64,000 bases of DNA from Musa acuminata AAA Group (GCF_036884655.1 NC_088354.1:11324501-11388500), one strand, 5' to 3'; positions 1-12,900 are shown, numbered from the stretch's first letter. Made by a program: numbers and translations. The notes: generated by a model from the letters alone, not told the origin.

Positions 1-487
1 TTCTTACCCTACTAGTTTGGGCTTTTTTAAATTTGGAGTCATAATAAGGAATTACTCAACCTTTTTCCTGAGTCCTGTGTAAGGATAATGATTTTCTCGA
101 TACTGCTCTAGAAGGTATCATATTAGGGTTTTCTGTGAGCCATTTGAAAAAAAAGAAATGAAGTTTTTTTCTTCCCTAATCCCTAGTCACATGTATTGCC
201 TATGATAGGCTTGCTGTCCCATGTTTCCAATACTAGTGCTTTGGTTCGCTGCTACTGAGGTACACACCTAGAGCATGCCATAAACTATGGGTATATCATA
301 ACCTGTAATTATTTATGGCATGCCTACTGGCCGATGTCGGGGGATTTTTGAACTCAAGCAAGCTGGTCCTCATGAATGTCTGTTTGTCATGGTTGTTTGG
401 ACAATTTATACATTGATGATCCTTCTCTCATGTCTTATTTTAGTGTTCTGTGGTCTCTGACATGTATATTATACCACTTGTATGCAG

Positions 488-805
488 GACCATGACATGT
501 CCCGAGGGAAGCCTTTGTATCTGAGCAAGGAGCGCTATGCTGCTCTTACATATTTGGTGAGTAATATGCTATGGTCTTTTTTGTGAAATTATTTTGGATC
601 TGAACAACCGATTGAATGAATTGAATCCTTGACATTGCTGTTTCTTTTAATGTTTTTGGTTGATATAATTTGGTTTGCATGGTTTTGTATAACTTTTAAT
701 TGATTGTGCTCCTTTTATAAATTGCACAAGGTGGCATCTCATGGTCTCGACCGGAGTTCTGAAGTGCTTCGACAAACGACCACCAACTTAAATGGTCTTT
801 ATTAG
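488..805 (+). CDS. Two 3'-terminal exons of an unrecognised gene (partial)
   Basis: Two short blocks look like the last exons of a gene that begins before the window. Exon 488..556 sits between a TATGCAG acceptor and a GTGAGT donor and reads DHDMSRGKPLYLSKERYAAL and three more residues. The next block begins after ACAAG near 732, reads VASHGLDRSSEVLRQ and closes at a TAG ending at 805. Both use the same phase, so they join without a frame change. I do not recognise the family. The splice signals and the charged, non-repetitive peptide are the only support. Bases 1-487 are consistent with intron. Confidence 0.35.
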
Positions 806-3800
806 GATTATTTTAAGAGGTATATATACCTTTAGTCTTTTTTCTGCTAGGACTTTTGGAATATATTTTGCCAACGGTAAGAACGATAAATTAAAATTCA
901 GATACAAGTGTGCTCTATATATGCTTATCGATCATAATTATTATCAGGAGCCAATGATGGTGCAGCATGAGAATCGTATGTATCAGCAGGGCCCTTTTTT
1001 CCAATAATTAATTGTAAGACACTTGTATTGTTATGTAGTTCCTGATGACTTCATATTTTGGATTTTTATTGCTAAGCCTATACATGACTTCATTTTCTCA
1101 TAGTTTAAAACCATTAGCTGTTTGTTATGCCCGAGAGTTTTCTGCTGTCAGATTCCTTCTTGCATTTGCTTGAGAAGTGAAAGGATATTTTGTTAAATTC
1201 ACATTTTTTTGATTTGGTAATCGAGTTTGAAGTGATATCCATATTCTTTGTTTGCTTTCAATCTTTTTAATTTGCATGTGGTAATATGCTTGCTGGGATA
1301 ATTTGGTTGCAACTTTTCTAGGGACTTTGAAAACCCATGCATCACTTCTGAAGGTAGTTGGCAGGAAATTCTGTTGATAGATTGATATGGACTGGTCTCA
1401 GCAGCATCTAGAACCATGATCTTGATATTCCTTTGACCTTAAGCTTTGAATCCGAGCAAGACAATGTCAAAAATCATTTTGAATTTTCTTACTCCAAGTC
1501 CATTAATATAATACAAAGACCAATTTTTATTTTGAAGTTGGTACGTATAGTTTTCTTTCATTACAATTTTTATTTTAGGTGAATGTGGGGGTTGCCTTGA
1601 AGGGCTTGGATAGTTCGTAGTAGCTGGGGATGGTAATGCACCTAGGGTACTTGTTTTGGAATTGAGACAAAGTGTAAACGGTTAGGAATTTTGACAGACA
1701 TTTAAAACCGTGATTCTTACCATCCTAGACTACTGAGCAGTGGCAGTGGGCATACATCACATTGCTGCAGGTCTTCTGTGAAGAAGATGAAGAGAAGTGG
1801 CTAGGAAAGAAGCTGATGGATCTGTCAATCATTGTCACTGGAATGCTGCTGTCATCAGGCTTTGCTGTTGGGCAGGTTCCATTATGATGTGCCATCAAAA
1901 AGAGATCAGGGATTCAACTGTGCAAGTCTGAAAGAGAAAGATGTGAGAGATTTAACTCCCATGAAGTAAGTGATTTGAATTCCAAGAATTTCTCTTTTCA
2001 TGTAAAAGAAAAGAAGAGAAGGAAAAAGAAAAGGGGAAGACAATGAGAAAATGAAGAGCAAACTAAAGGAATAATTAGAGAATGAAAAGAAGAGAAAGGA
2101 AGAAATAAAAAATGAACAAAAGAGGAAACACATCTTTAAAAGTAGCTGTAATAATTACTGTTCATTGTTAATTTAAAATTCTGTAATACTTAAATTTTCC
2201 TGATTCATAGGTTTATTTATGGGTGTTTTCCAAACTTCTTCCTACCTTTGTACTGTTAGAACTTGCCACACTCATCGTCATTTGCAGCCACCACTGCACT
2301 TGTATCAGCTTTTGGGAACTAAGGCTTAGCTAAGTGATTTTGAGGGCAACAAAATTTGAGGTTAGAAAATAAATACTCTGTAGAAAAGCATATCTTATCT
2401 TGGCACACTTTCAATTTGGGTCTTGCAATTTATGTGAGCTAATTTTTTTTACAAATAATATAATAATGTTTAACTTAATTGGAGTTAGTGATGATATAGT
2501 ATTGAGATCTTTTGTGTTTTGATGGATTACAAGTGGGTAATGTGCAATTTTTGGTCTAGCTAGAATATTTGGGTCATGTTAGGTCATGGTATATTTAGAT
2601 TTTAATAATATGGTCGTGCTCTTTTGGTTTTTCTTTTTATTTTCTTCATATTTTTATTTTTTGACGATTGATGGAAAAATGTTTAACAGAATTGGAGTTA
2701 ACATCGATTTAATATTGAGAACTTTTGCGTTTTGATGAATTACAATTGGGTCATGTTTGATTTGGTCTAGCTAGTAGATAAGGGTCGCATTAGGGCATGG
2801 TTTTTCTTTTACAATTGTCCTTTTTAGTTGTCCCTTGGCACTTCTATGGTGGGTCAGCAAGTTCTTCGTTGCACATTTTCCAATTTATTCCTTTTTTTAA
2901 TCTGTAGCCACATAAAGTATTCATGGTGCTGTTTGTGGAAATAATTAAAAGATAACAGCATGTAACTGTTTGGCATCAGAACTGCAGTGATTAAGATAAT
3001 ATAGGTTTCTGTCATATGGAAGATAATTGGTGTCAAGGAAGCAAATATGGTTACATTTTCAAATAAGCTTTCGATGCCTTGATTCACAACAGATCCTGAA
3101 TTGGTGGGAGCTTCATGCAGTAGGGATGCTGTTTACAGTATCCCTTGTACAATGTGTGTGAAAGTAGTTTGTTGGCAAGAACCTAGATAAGTTGCAAAGC
3201 ACTTTCTTTTTTGGTGAACTATGCATTTGAGTATTTGCTTTGAAGAGAATATTGGAACAATAGTGCAAAAATATTTTGTTAAGAAAATATCTAAAATCTT
3301 GTTTACAGCTGTGCAGTGTTTAATTAAACAATTTTGTTGTTTTGAGCTTTTACTTAATCAAGCTGGAAATTTTCATCTTTGTGCCCCAAAAAAAAAAAAT
3401 CTAAGTCTTGCTTTTACTGCTGCTCAGAACTATACAAGTATATAAGTTATAGTTTTGGTATATATTCAGCATGACCAAATGGTGAAATTATGACAAATTT
3501 CTAGGGTTGTCTTTTCATTTTTGACTCAAATACTATCTTGTAACATATACTAGTAATTCCATTTTTTTTTTAATTTTTCTTTATGATATGATGTTATGGG
3601 TCCAGAGTGTGGAAATGATGGTGATTTCGTTCACTGATCTAAGCTAAATTAATGTACTCTTGTGCTGGAGCTCATCTGTGTAATATCTACCCTTTTTCTT
3701 TTAAGAGAAAGGTTCAGTAATGGTGTATGGACAAATATGTGAGCCAACAAGCTAAGGCGACTCTTATTTACTATTTATGTTATGAACTTTTCCCCCCTTT

Positions 3801-4947
3801 TCTGTTAATTTGCTATAAGACATATTGGTGTTATTTCTGAACTGTAGAACTATCTCGTTTGATTTCCACATCAAGCCTTTGTTGACCTTGAAATCTTGTG
3901 ATTCAACTAGTTACCAGCTTGATGGAGCAGCTACTCCTAATTGTTACAATTACTTGCTTAGTTACCAGCTTGTCCTAATTGTTTACCTTGCCTTGGATGC
4001 CTCTCTTCTCTCTAAAGATTTGCCACTTGGTTCTGCAGTGCAGTCCCTCATGTTTGATGCCTTTCATGGGTGATTTGTGGTGTCTTGGTTGCCCTGCTAA
4101 TGCCGACCGTGCCATTGTTCTCCTGCAGTTCAAGCTAGCACAGATTGCAATACTGCTTGTGCATATCTTTTTCTAAGCAGCTTTTGTTGCTTGTAAATGA
4201 AAGGGATGTTTGGGTTGATCATGTATACATCATGTGTAGATCGTAAATCCGGATGATGGTGAACTTGTAGCTATGGGATTATGGAATTGTTAATAGAGCT
4301 TCTTGTGCCTTTTTTTCTTTCTGCTAATGATTAATTATCGAATTGTTATCCTTTTATTTTACGGGCTATGTTAGCTTGTTTTGAGTTCCCTGCTTCATGC
4401 TTTGATCTCTAGGGAACGCACACCACGTTCTGGTGAACAAATTGACAGCTTGAGTACCGGAGGATGCTATTGTCAATTTGAGCTATTCACCCTCTTGTTG
4501 TGTGGTTCACGTAATCCGGAGGATGCTATTGTCAATAACTATTCAGAGGCATTTTTTGTCATGCAGGTTTGAAGTCAATGACATTGTTTCGTCTTCCTCC
4601 TCGAGAGAGAGGAAGAAAATTAGGGCTAGAACGGCGTATTCCTTGCGTTGACTTAGGCGTGCTAAACTGGTTGGAGCTTCGGAAGAAACAAGTTGTTTAT
4701 TGATCAGTGGGTGACTTTATGAGATGTTGTTTCGTCCGCAATGGACTCCTTTATGTGGTGGGATACACTGCCACTAACTTGTGAAGGGGGAGGACACTTA
4801 AAAGTCGGTCTACGCCGTTGCTGGGGTGGCCTTCGGCACGATTGTGCCTTCCCTGCGTCTCACATACATACCGCCCCCCTCACTCCATTTTGTCATCGCC
4901 AAACAACTTCTTGAGGTAAGGAAGAAGACAAGTAGGAGAAAGCAACC
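806..4947. other. Gene-free stretch upstream of the first WAK gene
   Basis: No convincing exon is visible in about 4.1 kb. The stretch is AT-rich, with purine runs around 1950-2130 and many short spurious frames. At about 4457 and 4516 a 20-base block (CCGGAGGATGCTATTGTCAA) occurs twice, a small local duplication. W-box cores (TTGACT or its complement) occur just upstream of the WAK gene, near 4573 and 4648. Confidence 0.5.
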
Positions 4948-7297
4948 ATGTTCCACTTTCTGTTGCTGTTCCACCTCCTGTTCTTCGCACCTTCATTGGC
5001 CTCCATCGCCATCCCTACCGACGCCTTACCGGGCTGTTCCGGCAAGTGCGGCAACGTGTCCATTCCGTACCCCTTCGGCACCTCCTCCGGTTGCTACCTC
5101 AGCCATGGATTCTACGTCTCCTGCAACACCACCTACAACCCCCCCAAGTTGTTCCTTTCCACCACCGACATCGAGGTCGCCGAGATCTCCCAAGACGGCG
5201 TCACCATCTACACCCCGATCGCCCGCGACTGCTTCTCCGGCCTCGGCTTGGGCACCAACATCAACAGCATATCGACCGACGTGACCGGCCTCCCCTACAC
5301 CTTCTCCTACTCCCGCAACATGTTCACGGCGCTCGGCTGCGACACCGTCGCCCTCAACTACCAGTCCAGCTTCTCCTTCTCCAGCGGCTGCCTCTCCTAC
5401 TGCAGCGACAAGTCGAGCATCGTCAACGGCTCGTGTGCCGGCATCGGCTGCTGCCAGACCTCCATTCCCAAGGGTCTCAAGAGTATCTACACCATTCTGA
5501 GGAGCGTGAAGAACCACAGCACCACATGGACCTTCAGCCCCTGCAGCTACGCCTTCCTGGTGGACCGGGAGACATTCGTCTTCAACTTGACGGACCTCGA
5601 CGACTTCTACACCAAGAACAACGGCGTGGTGCCGGTGGTGATGGACTGGGCGATCGGGAGCCGGAGCTGCGAGGACGGGAGCGGGTCGCCGGACTTCTCG
5701 TGCGGCGACAACAGCCACTGCGTCAACTCCACCAATGGTCGGGGCTATCGCTGCAGCTGCAATACTGGTTATCGAGGGAATCCTTATCTAACCCGTGGTT
5801 GCCAAGGTACAGTACGTTGCCTTCTTATCGACCCAAGGATCACCGGTCTAAATTACCATTGGTTTCATCGACAGATATAAACGAGTGCGAGGATCCGGCG
5901 ACCAATCCCTGCGCTGCCATCTGTGAGAACACGGCAGGAGGTTACATCTGCTCTTGTCCGCGGGGATTCTCTGGCGATGGCAGGAGGAGCGGCAGCGGCT
6001 GCATTAAGGACGCCAAGAGATTTCCGCTCTTCCAAGTTGTGCTTGGTAAGTTGGCTGTCTCTGTACATGTCCTGTGTGAGCTTTTGAGACCTGCTCTGTT
6101 CATCGTGCTGCAGGTTGCGGACTGGGACTCCTTTTCCTGCTCATCACTGGTTCTTGGCTGATTTGGGGGCTGAAGAAGAGGCGGCAAATGAGGCTCCAAG
6201 AGAAGTTCTTCGAGCAAAACGGAGGGCTGTTGCTGCAGCAGCGAATCGCTTCCAGCGAGGGCGCTGCAGAGACCGCCAGGATCTTCACAGCAGAGGAACT
6301 CGAACGGGCCACCGACAACTACAGCGAGAGCCGCGTGGTCGGAAGAGGCGGCTACGGCATCGTGTACAAGGGAATCCTACGGGACAACCGAGTGGTGGCC
6401 ATCAAGAAGTCCAGAGTCATCGACGAGAGCCAGTTGGAGCAGTTCATCAACGAGGTGGTCATCCTCTCCCAAGTCATCCACCGGAACGTGGTCAGAATCC
6501 TGGGCTGCTGCTTGGAAACGCAGGTCCCCTTGCTGGTCTACGAGTACGTTCCCAACGGCAACCTTCACCACCATGTCCACGGCCAGGGCCGCGCGTCGTC
6601 GCTCTCCTGGGAGACGCGCCTGAGGATCGCGGCGGAGACCGCCGGGGCGCTTGCCTACCTCCACTCCGCCACCGCCAGGCCGATCTTCCATCGGGACGTC
6701 AAGTCCGCCAACATCCTCCTCGACGAGAACCACATGGCGAAGGTGTCCGACTTCGGAGCTTCGAGGCTGATCCCCATGGACAGGATGCAGATAACCACGT
6801 TGGTCCAAGGCACACTCGGCTACTTGGATCCCGAGTACTTCCAGACCGGACAACTGACGGAGAAGAGCGACGTTTACAGCTTCGGCGTCGTCCTCGCGGA
6901 GCTCCTGACGGGGCTTTTGCCCATCTCTCAAGCCAGACGGCAAGAAGAGCAGAACTTAGCCATCTATTTCCTCGTTCACATGAGGGAAGACCGCCTGTTC
7001 GAGATATTGGAGCCTCGAGTACGCAACGAGGGAAGCCGAGAGCAGCTGCTCACGGTGGCCGAGCTGACCAGGAGATGCCTTAGGCTGCGAGGGAACGAAA
7101 GGCCTACCATGACGGAGGTGGCAGCGGAGCTCGAGCGGACAAGAAGGCAAAGGGAGCACCCATGGCTGGAAAACGAGCACGGAGAGAGTCAGAGCTTGCT
7201 CAGGGAACCAGCAACCGTGTACTACACAAGTCCTATCACCGGAGACGAAGACTTAGATGCACATATCATGCTCTCTCTGGAAATGACCAGAGGATGA
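4948..7297 (+). CDS. Wall-associated receptor kinase (WAK), copy 1
   Basis: Coding exons 4948..5806, 5875..6045 and 6114..7297 (737 aa) join in phase with GT-AG introns of 68 bp each. The protein has a signal peptide (about residues 1-19), a galacturonan-binding WAK domain opening with [17 protein letters not shown], an EGF-like Cys cluster at about 240-286, a calcium-type EGF repeat starting DINECEDP at 287, a membrane span at about 346-362, and a Ser/Thr kinase. The glycine loop GRGGYG is at 420-425, the Lys of AIKK at 441, HRD at 536-538, DFG at 556-558 and [10 protein letters not shown] follows, so all catalytic elements are present (RD type). Known role of the family: plasma-membrane receptors that bind wall pectin or oligogalacturonides and signal inward in defence and cell expansion. 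A second WAK follows on the same strand, so this is a tandem pair. Exon breaks fall exactly at the EGF borders, as in other WAK genes. Confidence 0.93.
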
Positions 7298-7642
7298 CGA
7301 AGACTCGAAGGTTGATGATGATGATGATTGTCCAGCCATCAGGACTTCCTTTTCCCTTTGACTCACTTTTGTATCCAAATCTGTTTGTGTCGCGATCATG
7401 CAGAACATAATATGTCTTGTTTTAAGGCGAAGAACAGTTTTATGTTATATTTTTTATGTATTCAGTGAATAAGATCATTAATTCATCTATTCGATCGGAA
7501 GTGAATAAGAACGTTAATTCTCCTATTCGAATCACACCTCCTAATCTGAAGATCAAATTCGTTAATAGTATTTCGACAGCAACTAATAACCAGCCGTCTC
7601 AAAAGGAACTTTCCTGAGATACGTACGCACTGCCCGGCAAAG

Positions 7643-8091
7643 AGTCAATCGTACTGACGCCTCCATTATACTCTATACCTATATAAAATGACGCAAAGTC
7701 AACATCGATATCCTTCAGGTCAACGTAAGCGGCTGATGATCTTGCGTGGCTGTCACGTCCCGCGTGATGAGTGTCAGATTCGGTGGCTCTCCTCACATGG
7801 AAGGAAGTCAACTGCATCTCGTTGACTTGACCTGTGATCAACAACAACGAACAAAGTAATCTTAATTTGGGCCACCATATCTGCCCCCCTCCGATATCCT
7901 TCGTGATGTATACGTTCTTGTTTTGCCCCGAAGAAGAAGACATCAGGCATTGGAAATGATGTCGATAGAATATTGATCGAGCAGGGCAGAAATGTGGGCA
8001 TGATCTGAGCAGATCGCCCCAGCTTCGAAGTGGTCAACAATAATGGCTCCTGTGACGCGTTTCTACCTAATTAGCCTTCAAGTGAAGTCAA
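7643..8091. promoter_or_regulatory. Cluster of eight W-box cores upstream of WAK copy 2
   Basis: TTGAC[CT] or its complement occurs at 7643, 7697, 7718, 7806, 7822, 7827, 8032 and 8086, with two directly abutting at 7822-7832. W-boxes are the known binding sites of WRKY factors, which drive pathogen-responsive genes. The block lies between the end of WAK1 (7297) and the WAK2 start (8116). A TATA-like TATAAAA sits at about 7682-7688, upstream of most of the boxes, so some may be in the transcribed leader. Regulation by WRKY factors is an inference. Confidence 0.5.
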
Positions 8092-8115
8092 AGCTTGGGC
8101 AACTAAAGAGCGTGC

Positions 8116-10485
8116 ATGAGAGCCTCAAGCTCAGGCAGCTTGCTGGCTTCAGCAATGGTTGCCCAGTCCCTGATCGCCCTTCTCTTCCTCCTATGCCTCG
8201 CCCAAGCGACATCGCCAATTTCCACTGCGCTACCAGGCTGCCGCACTGCCTGCGGCAACCTCACTCTCCCTTACCCGTTCGGCATGGAGGAGGACTGCTA
8301 CATGCCGGGCTTCAAGATGACATGCAACGACACGTTCTATGACCCTCCCAAGCTCTTCATGGGCTCCGGCAACATCGAGATCACCCAAGTAACTCTGGAC
8401 AACGTGTTCATGGAGGGGTTGGTCGCCCGCGACTGCTACGGCGAGCTATCGACCTCCAGTCACGTGTGGACCAACATAGAGAACACCCCCTACACCCTCT
8501 CCTACGCCCGCAACAGGTTCACGGCCATCGGGTGCGACACGTTAGCGCTCCTCTACCGAGCCACGCTCGTGGACTTCACAAGCGGCTGCATCTCGCTGTG
8601 CGCCGACGACGACAGCGTCGCGAATGGCACCTGCGCCGGCAGCGGCTGCTGCCAGACCACCATCCCGATGGGGATGAAGAGGTTCGACGCCTTGCTCGGC
8701 AGCGTGCAGAACCACACCACCACGAAGAGCTTTAGCCCCTGCAGTTTTGCCTTCCTGATTGACCAGGAGCAGTTCGAGTTCAGCGTTCCGGATTTCATCC
8801 GTTTCCGGAGCAGGAGCACCGTGCCGATCGTGTTGGATTGGGCGGTGGGCAACCAGACCTGCGGCGACGCGAACAAGTCGGGAAGCATCATCTGTGGGCC
8901 AAATAGCGGATGCGTGGATTCTGACAACGGTCCGGGGTACAAGTGCCGATGCAACCAGGGGTACCATGGCAATCCGTACCTTGCTGTCGGATGCGAAGGT
9001 AGGCATTTCATCGAACACTTGGTCTTCAGCTGCTAATAAACTCCCTTGATGTTTGTGCATTTGGTTTTGTAGATATCAATGAGTGTGAAGATCCAACCTC
9101 AAATCCTTGTGTAAGCATCTGCACCAACACTCCTGGAAGCTATATCTGCTCTTGCACGGATGCCACGGCAGGTGATGGCAAAAGAGATGGAAGTGGATGC
9201 AGATCAGCAACCAAGACATTTCCATTGGTACAAGTCGTTCTAGGTAGTCAACTCATATGCCCTCCGGTTGTTTCTGTTCTACTGTTTTTGGAGTCACCGA
9301 TCGTTTCCACCATGTCTCTGTCACGCTGTAGGTTGTGGATCAGGCTTCATGTTCCTGCTGGTGATCAGTTCCTTGATCTACTGGGGAGTGAAGAAGAGGA
9401 GGTTGGTACAAATGAGAGAGAAGCTGTTCGAGGAGAACGGGGGAGTGCTCTTGCAGCAGCAGATCGCCTCGCGCGAAGGAGCAGCTCGAACTGCCAAGAT
9501 CTTCACCGCAAAGCAGCTCGCCAAGGCCACCAACAACTACAGCCAAGATCGAGTCATCGGCAAGGGCGGCAATGGTACGGTCTACAAGGGGATCCTCCCA
9601 GACAACAGCGTGGTCGCCATTAAGAAGTCCATGGTGTTCGACAGGAGCCAAGTGGAACAGTTCATCAACGAAGTGGTGGTTCTCTCCCAGGTCATGCACC
9701 GGAACGTGGTCAAGATCTTGGGCTGCTGTTTGGAGACTCAAGTCCCGCTGCTGGTCTATGAGTATGTCCCCAATGGGACACTCTCCGATCGCCTCCACGG
9801 CCGCCGCGACTACTCCTCGCTGTCATGGCAAGCGCGACTAAGGATCGCCGTGGAAACTGCAGGAGTGCTCGCCTATCTCCACTCTGCAACAGCCAGGTCG
9901 ATCATTCACAGGGACATCAAGTCCACCAACATCCTCTTGGATCATAACTACACCGCTAAGGTGTCTGATTTCGGCGCGTCGAGGGTGGTGCCATTAGGTA
10001 GAGCTCATCTGACCACGCTGGTACAGGGGACACTGGGCTATTTGGACCCCGAGTACTTCCACGCCGGCGTGCTCAGCGAGAAGAGCGACGTCTACAGCTT
10101 CGGGGTGGTGCTCGCGGAGCTGCTAACCGGGAAGCCACCGGTTTCTTCTCAGAGGTCCCGCGAGGAGCAGTTGCTGGCAATGCACTTCATTTCGTCCATG
10201 GAAAGGGGCCAGCTTTTTGAGATCCTGGAACGGCGGGTTGCCACCGAGGGTGACAGGGCGCAGCTGGAGGAAGTAGCACAGCTCGCGGAAAGATGCTTGA
10301 GACTCACCGGGGAGGAAAGACCTTCGATGAAGGAAGTAGCAGAGGAGCTGGAGAGGTTGAGGAGGTTTGAGAGACATCCATGGGCTCAGCAATCCAGTGA
10401 CGAAGGCAGTGGACGATTGTTGGGTATAACCGGCTATCCATCGGATATGGACTCGATCGATAACATCAGCACGCCCATCGATTGA
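8116..10485 (+). CDS. Wall-associated receptor kinase (WAK), copy 2, with a one-base frameshift
   Basis: Exons 8116..8998, 9073..9244 and 9332..10485 copy the exon plan of the first WAK, with signal peptide, galacturonan-binding WAK domain (LPGCRTACGNLTLPYPFG), EGF-like domain, calcium-type EGF ([13 protein letters not shown]), membrane span and kinase (glycine loop [26 protein letters not shown], all present). The coding length is 2209 bases, one too many. Exon 2 has five A's at 9180-9184 where the family's GDGK-type motif needs four, after which the frame is lost and would stop at 9623, before the kinase. Exon 3 is fully open in the expected frame, so either the insertion is very recent or it is a sequence error. 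A Met at 8155 (residue 14) gives a more typical signal peptide than the first Met. Head-to-tail neighbour of WAK copy 1 with an 0.8-kb spacer. Confidence 0.85.
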
Positions 10486-10711
10486 ACTCTACTTGGTCAA
10501 TATATATGTCTCATGTTTCATTTCCTATAATAACTCCTTACATGTGTTTGTTTTAATGTCTATATGATACACTTATGTAATTTTGTGCTCCTTCCTGGAG
10601 GCAAAAAGGCTCATACATGCGTGGTTATTATCATCAGAACATTCTGAGCATGTACTCCATAGATCGATAACATCAGCAGCAGATCTTTACGTTTGTATTC
10701 AACTATGTTGC

Positions 10712-12900
10712 TTAATCAACCTCCTCGATTTTAGGCCCTGCACCACTGGGATTACCATCTTCCTGCATCCCACCGTGCATGGCAGCTCCTGCACCTTCGT
10801 ACGTCTTGGCGATGATTGGATTGCAGAGGCTCTCGAGCTCATTGAGCTTGTCCTCCAACTCGTCGACTTCGGCAAGCTGGTTCCAGTCCAGCCACTGAAT
10901 CGCCTGCTCGATCGCGTCTTCAACCTTCTTCTTGTCTGCCGGAGGCAGCTTGGAGCTGACCTTCTCGTCCTTGATCGAGTTCCGCATGTTGTACGCGTAG
11001 TTCTCCAGCGCGTTCTTCGCCTCCACCTTCCTCTCGTGCTCCTGGTCCTCCGCCTTGTACTTCTCTGCTTCTTGGACCATCTTCTCGATGTCTTCCTTGC
11101 CGAGCCTGCCTTTGTCGTTGGTGATCGTGATCTTGTTCTTGTGCCCCGTCGTTTTGTCCTCCGCGGTGACGTTCAGTATGCCATTGGCATCAACGTCGAA
11201 GCAGACATTGATCTGAGGCACGCCCCTTGGAGCAGGAGGGATGCCGGAGAGCTCGAATTTGCCCAGCAAATTGTTGTCCTTCGTCCGCGCCGCTCACCCT
11301 CGTAGATCTGAATCAGAACTCCCGGCTGGTTGTCGGCGTAGGTGGAGAAGATCTGCTCCTTCTTGGTGGGGATGGTGGTGTTCCTCGGAATCAGTACCGT
11401 CATCACTCCACCAGCCGTCTCGATTCCCAAAGACAGAGGAGTGACTTCCAAGAGCAGCAGGTCCCGCACCTTCTCGTTGCCTTCACCGCTCAATATCGCA
11501 GCTTGGACAGCAGCGCCGTAGGCGACGGCCTCGTCGGGGTTGATGCTCTTGCAGAGCTCCTTCCCGTTGAAGAATTCTTGCAACAGCTGCTGCACTTTGG
11601 GAATCCTCGTCGAGCCGCCGACGAGAACAACATCGTGCACGCTGCTCTTGTCCATCTTGGCATCCCTCAGGCACTTCCCCACTGGCTCCATGCACTTCCT
11701 GAACAAGTCCATGTTGAGCTCCTCGAACCTCGCCCGGGTGATGGTGGAGTAGAAGTCGATGCCCTCGTACAGCGAGTCGATCTCGATGGTGGTCTGAGCT
11801 GTGGACGACAGCGTCCGCTTCGCCCTCTCGCAAGCCGTCCTCAACCTCCTCAGCGCCCTCGAGTTGCCACTGATGTCCTTCTTGTGCTTCCTCCTGAACT
11901 CCTGCACGAAATGGTTCACCAACCGGTTGTCGAAGTCTTCGCCACCGAGGTGAGTGTCGCCGGCAGTGGCCTTCACCTCGAAGATGCCCTCCTCGACGGT
12001 GAGCAGGGAGACGTCGAAGGTGCCGCCGCCGAGTTCAAAGATGAGCACGTTCTTCTCGCCGGATGAACCGCCGGCCTTCTCGTCGAGGCCGTATGCGATT
12101 GCCGCAGCGGTCGGCTCATTGATGATACGTATGACGTTGAGGCCGGCAATGACGCCGGCGTCCTTAGTGGCCTGGCGCTGGGAGTCGTTGAAGTAGGCAG
12201 GGACGGTGACCACCGCGTTCTTGACGGGGGTGCCGAGGTACGCCTTGGCGATCTCCTTCATCTTGGTGAGGACCATTGAAGAGATCTCCTCAGGGGCGAA
12301 CTGCTTCTCCTCGCCCTTGTACTGCACCACAATCATGGGCTTGTCGCCGGGTCCGGCGACCACCTTGAACGGCCATAGTTTCATGTCGCTCTGCACGGAG
12401 GGGTCACTGAAACGCCTACCGATCAACCGCTTCGCATCTACAACACATATTTAGCAGAAAGAACAAATCTTTAACACCTAATTCGTCTTACAATCTTTCA
12501 AGAATAGAAAGCGACAGAAGAAGAGATGCTTCATGTTGTTCTGCTCTGTTCTCACTGCCTCCAGGCAGGAAACCAAAGCAACAGATGAAGATCTTGCAAT
12601 CAAGCTTAAGGCTTATAAGCAAATCGACGTGCTGCATCAACGAAAACAAATGATGTACAGAAGGCGAATCGAGAGACAAAAGAACTCACCGAAGACGGTG
12701 TTGGTGGGGTTCATGGCGACCTTATTTTTGGCAGCGTCGCCAATGAGGCGCTCGGTGTCGGTGAAGGTGACGTAGGAGGGGGTGGTCCGATTGCCCTGGT
12801 CGTTGGCTATGATCTCCACCCGGTCGTGCTGCCATACCCCGACGCACGAATAGGTGGTGCCGAGGTCGATACCGATCGCTGGACCTTCGCTCTTCACCAT
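10712..12900 (-). CDS. HSP70: Cytosolic HSP70 chaperone, frameshifted
   Basis: Exon 1 is 12900..12690 and exon 2 is 12437..10712. The single intron splits the Asp codon at residue 71, the conserved intron site of plant cytosolic HSP70 genes. Exon 1 carries the ATPase signature [12 protein letters not shown]; exon 2 carries the rest of the nucleotide-binding domain ([31 protein letters not shown]), the substrate-binding domain ([15 protein letters not shown]) and the C-terminal EEVD tail that marks the cytosolic form and binds TPR co-chaperones. About 645 aa once one base is allowed for: at 11290-11291 a C run on + is one base short, and the frame changes just after YEGER. Second oddity: the catalytic-site motif reads [12 protein letters not shown], with Glu (codon 12036..12034) for the near-invariant Asp. 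Either a sequence error plus a variant, or a decaying copy. It converges on WAK copy 2, with 226 bp between the stops. Confidence 0.85.

Noticed and set aside
5026..5718. 230-codon open frame antisense to WAK exon 1
   Set aside because: It is a product of the GC-rich third positions of the WAK exon; the sense strand has signal peptide, WAK domain and splice sites. Similar antisense frames at 6377-6943 and 8542-9060 are rejected for the same reason.
7599..8040. Overlapping frames on - between the WAK genes
   Set aside because: No family features; the region is the W-box-rich promoter of WAK copy 2.
11227..12066. 279-codon frame on + across HSP70
   Set aside because: Antisense shadow of the HSP70 exon, with a Leu/Arg/Pro-biased composition.
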